Assembly (NCBI RefSeq): GCF_039530945.1
Contig: NZ_BAAAPC010000021.1
Location: forward strand, 45,347-109,346
From: Nocardiopsis_C rhodophaea
Lineage (GTDB): Bacteria; Actinomycetota; Actinomycetes; Streptosporangiales; Streptosporangiaceae
Direction of reading: 5' to 3'
DNA: 64,000 bases
The notes beneath the pieces were generated by a model. That model searched no databases, was not told the origin of the DNA, and was given only the letters and a program-made list of their open reading frames with translations. The position numbers were made by a program, and so were the translations under genes. This document shows positions 62,401 through 64,000 of the stretch, piece after piece; positions within the stretch are counted from its first letter, which is position 1; each line of letters starts with the position of its first letter.

Positions 62401-63251
62401 TGGGCCGCTCTTTCGCGGTGGTCCCGCGCGACACTGCTCAGCATCTGGCGGGTGGGTTCGATGTCCTGAGCAGCAGCGCGAAGCTTGTTGAAAAGGTCTT
62501 CGTAATCTTCGATTTCGTGGGGATCTTCCAGATACAGGCTACCTGTGCGGCTATCCAGGAAGACAGCCGAGAGGGGGAGATCGGCAAGCTGGAAGACCTG
62601 GAAGGACGTGGTTTCGAGCGCGGGATGGGCCGCTGAGTCGAAGGGAAGGACCTGCAGAGTTACTCGCGGATGAAGCGAGAGCTCGTGCAGGTGCTCAATC
62701 TGTTCAACCATGATCGCTCGACTTCCGACCACCTGGCGTAGTGCGGCCTCCCCCAGGATCGCCCACAACTTCACGTTGTTGTTGGTCGCCCAACGATCTT
62801 GCCGCGTCATGCGCACTTGAAGCAGCTGCTCAACCTCGTCAGCCGTGGCTTCGGGACGCGTCGCCCTGAGCACAGCGCGAGCGTAGCCCTCAGTCTGCAG
62901 GAGTCCCGTGATGATCTGGGATTGGAACGACTGGATACGTGCCGAGTCTGCTTCGAGACCGATGAAGGTCTCGTATTGCTTGTCGAGGCGGTACGTCTGC
63001 CACCAACCTCGCTGCTCGGCGTCTCGACGTAGGTTCAGCATCTCTTCGATGCGCTGAGGGCTGAGCTCGTAGTACTCCAGCAGCAGACGTAGATCACGTG
63101 CCCTGGGGAGCATGCCACGAGGGTCTTCCCAACGAGTGATGCTGCTCTGTGCCACTCCCAGAGCCTTCGCAACCTCCTTCTGAGTGCGATCCCCACGCAT
63201 ATTGCGCAATTCGTACGCGATCTGCCATCGCCGAACCGTTGGACTCGCCAT
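62397..63251 (-). CDS. XRE regulator with DUF5753 domain (WhiJ-like)
   Basis: The 284-residue regulator has an N-terminal helix-turn-helix (TQKEVAKALGVAQSSITRWEDPRG, about residues 23-46) and a C-terminal DUF5753 domain (FIGLEADSARIQSFQSQIITGLLQTEGYARAV; LQVLPFD; DSRTGSLYLED). WhiJ-type proteins repress development or secondary metabolism and are relieved by their DUF397 partner. Codon use has more A/T third positions than the icmA side, which suggests rapid turnover or transfer. It is divergent from an anti-sigma-type ATPase gene. Confidence 0.95.
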   Translation of the reverse strand: MASPTVRRWQIAYELRNMRGDRTQKEVAKALGVAQSSITRWEDPRGMLPRARDLRLLLEYYELSPQRIEEMLNLRRDAEQRGWWQTYRLDKQYETFIGLEADSARIQSFQSQIITGLLQTEGYARAVLRATRPEATADEVEQLLQVRMTRQDRWATNNNVKLWAILGEAALRQVVGSRAIMVEQIEHLHELSLHPRVTLQVLPFDSAAHPALETTSFQVFQLADLPLSAVFLDSRTGSLYLEDPHEIEDYEDLFNKLRAAAQDIEPTRQMLSSVARDHRERAAQ

Positions 63252-63277
63252 GGTGAAAAGATATCAGCCGAGTTCTT

Positions 63278-63298
63278 CGAAAAGCATATTGCGTTTCG
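63278..63298. promoter_or_regulatory. Possible operator in XRE/ATPase divergent promoter
   Basis: CGAAA and TTTCG are separated by 11 bases (including GCATATTGC) in the AT-rich 130-bp spacer between the divergent XRE and ATPase genes. It is a reasonable binding site for the XRE protein. Confidence 0.35.
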
Positions 63299-63380
63299 CA
63301 GCTGGCGATCCTAGAGTCCTACTACGGACGGTGTTGATGTCAGCACTTGTCAAACCTCTTGATTCACGGAGGTGACCTTC

Positions 63381-63845
63381 GTGTTCCCCCAACACGGCTG
63401 TCAGTCGGACGTCACGACCCTCTACCTGCCCGGCCTGTTCCTGGGCGAGGTCCGCACGGCCCGCGACTGCGTCGGCTGCGTCCTCTCCCGCGAAGACCCC
63501 GACATCTGCTCAACCGCGACCCTGCTCACCAGCGAACTCGCGACTAACGCCCTCATCCACGGCGACACCCGGAACACCGCCTGCCCCAAGACCGGGCTCC
63601 TCACCGACCCCCGGCCGTTCTCCGTCACCGTGGGCCTTCTGGCCCGCGAGATCGACGTCGTGGTCAGTGGGAAAGGCGCCCATTACGCCGCCCCGCGTGT
63701 CAGGCGCAATCGTGCCTGGGACGAAGACGGCCGGGGTCTGGCCTGGGTGGAGGCCCTTGCGACGACCTGGGGTACCTACGGCGACCAGGAGTCACGCACC
63801 GTCTGGTTCTCGCTCGACCGCACCACAGCGGCGACGCCCGGGTGA
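63381..63845 (+). CDS. Anti-sigma-factor-type ATP-binding protein
   Basis: The 154-residue protein has the GHKL/HATPase_c_2 pattern: an N-box ATLLTSELATNALIHG near residue 50, an Asp-rich G-box substitute DEDGRGLAWVEALATTWG and a final RTVWFSLD strand. These RsbW-like proteins occur beside XRE/DUF397 pairs in actinomycetes (AbaA-type clusters). GGAGG at 63368-63372 overlaps GTG 63372, so GTG 63381, eight bases on, is the better start. Confidence 0.9.
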   Translation: MFPQHGCQSDVTTLYLPGLFLGEVRTARDCVGCVLSREDPDICSTATLLTSELATNALIHGDTRNTACPKTGLLTDPRPFSVTVGLLAREIDVVVSGKGAHYAAPRVRRNRAWDEDGRGLAWVEALATTWGTYGDQESRTVWFSLDRTTAATPG

Positions 63846-64000
63846 GGCCAGACACGAGAAAACCGCACCGGCCCTAGCTTGTTGTTTTACCTGCTTGCTT
63901 GTGTCCAGGGCGGCTTGTAGTGCCCGTTTTGTTCTTCTTCGGGACGCCGTAGCGGGGTGCGGGACGCTTGTTCGGGCTCCCCGCAGGGCGCCCGGGACCC
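63846..64000. other. Window edge after anti-sigma-type gene
   Basis: The last 155 bp contain no supported gene. A T-rich stretch at about 63880-63902 follows the anti-sigma-type gene. Confidence 0.4.

Overview
The window is GC-rich chromosomal DNA from a filamentous actinomycete. The markers are a NucS mismatch endonuclease, an SCO5389-type protein, a FilP-like coiled-coil protein, a rho with an Arg/Asn/Gly-rich insert, an XRE(DUF5753)/DUF397/anti-sigma-ATPase cluster and a LAL regulator. Gene order from about 13.1 kb to 62.1 kb resembles, from memory, the Streptomyces coelicolor SCO5351-SCO5415 region. A Nocardiopsaceae or other Streptosporangiales genome is my best guess; this is inference.

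Layout. (1) 0.3-13 kb is accessory. It holds two small membrane proteins, a fused ABC exporter, an overlapping accD-accE-type II thioesterase operon, a 953-residue LAL regulator with an early TTA codon, and a frameshifted, motif-degenerate ABC ATPase. This looks like the precursor-supply, editing and regulation part of a polyketide-type locus without its synthases. Long gene-free stretches separate these genes. (2) 13.1-27 kb is core: tRNA-Arg(CCG), a lone receiver, the ArgS-related NrtL, lysA-hom-thrC-thrB (aspartate-family amino acids), rho, rpmE, prfA-prmC and a Sua5/YrdC protein. (3) 27.2-37.1 kb holds a WecA/MraY-family transferase and the complete F1Fo ATP synthase operon (atpI-like, AtpZ-like, BEFHAGDC), followed by a DUF2550 gene. 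(4) 37.4-51.6 kb is mixed: cobalamin adenosyltransferase, secreted M28 peptidase, a His-rich membrane protein with a His-rich lipoprotein, a secreted TNT-domain NADase-like protein, nucS, an LLM oxidoreductase, 3-hydroxybutyryl-CoA dehydrogenase, a GMC oxidoreductase, an acetate-type symporter with DUF485. (5) 51.8-62.1 kb holds filP-like, methylmalonyl-CoA epimerase, thiolase, DinB, meaB, a GH18 chitinase, a MarR regulator and an acyl-CoA mutase large subunit. (6) 62.2-63.8 kb is a WhiJ/AbaA-like regulatory triad in DNA of lower GC.

A metabolic theme links distant parts. Cobalamin adenosyltransferase, MeaB, the mutase, the epimerase, thiolase and 3-hydroxybutyryl-CoA dehydrogenase handle C4 acyl-CoAs, and they feed the methylmalonyl-CoA pool that polyketide assembly also draws on. 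The mutase carries Phe79/Gln197, which predicts isobutyryl-CoA mutase rather than methylmalonyl-CoA mutase.

The least explained material is non-coding. A dispersed element occurs three times (about 18.2, 37.1 and 57.1 kb). Each copy has a hairpin of exactly 62 bp opening CGATGATCATGG, and one copy has perfect 20-bp terminal inverted repeats. Other notable sites are a near-consensus Zur box between nucS and the SCO5389-family gene, tandem palindromes before icmA, a 31-bp hairpin after the Sua5 gene, and a hairpin between atpD and atpC. No CRISPR array, intact insertion sequence, prophage or rRNA operon was seen.
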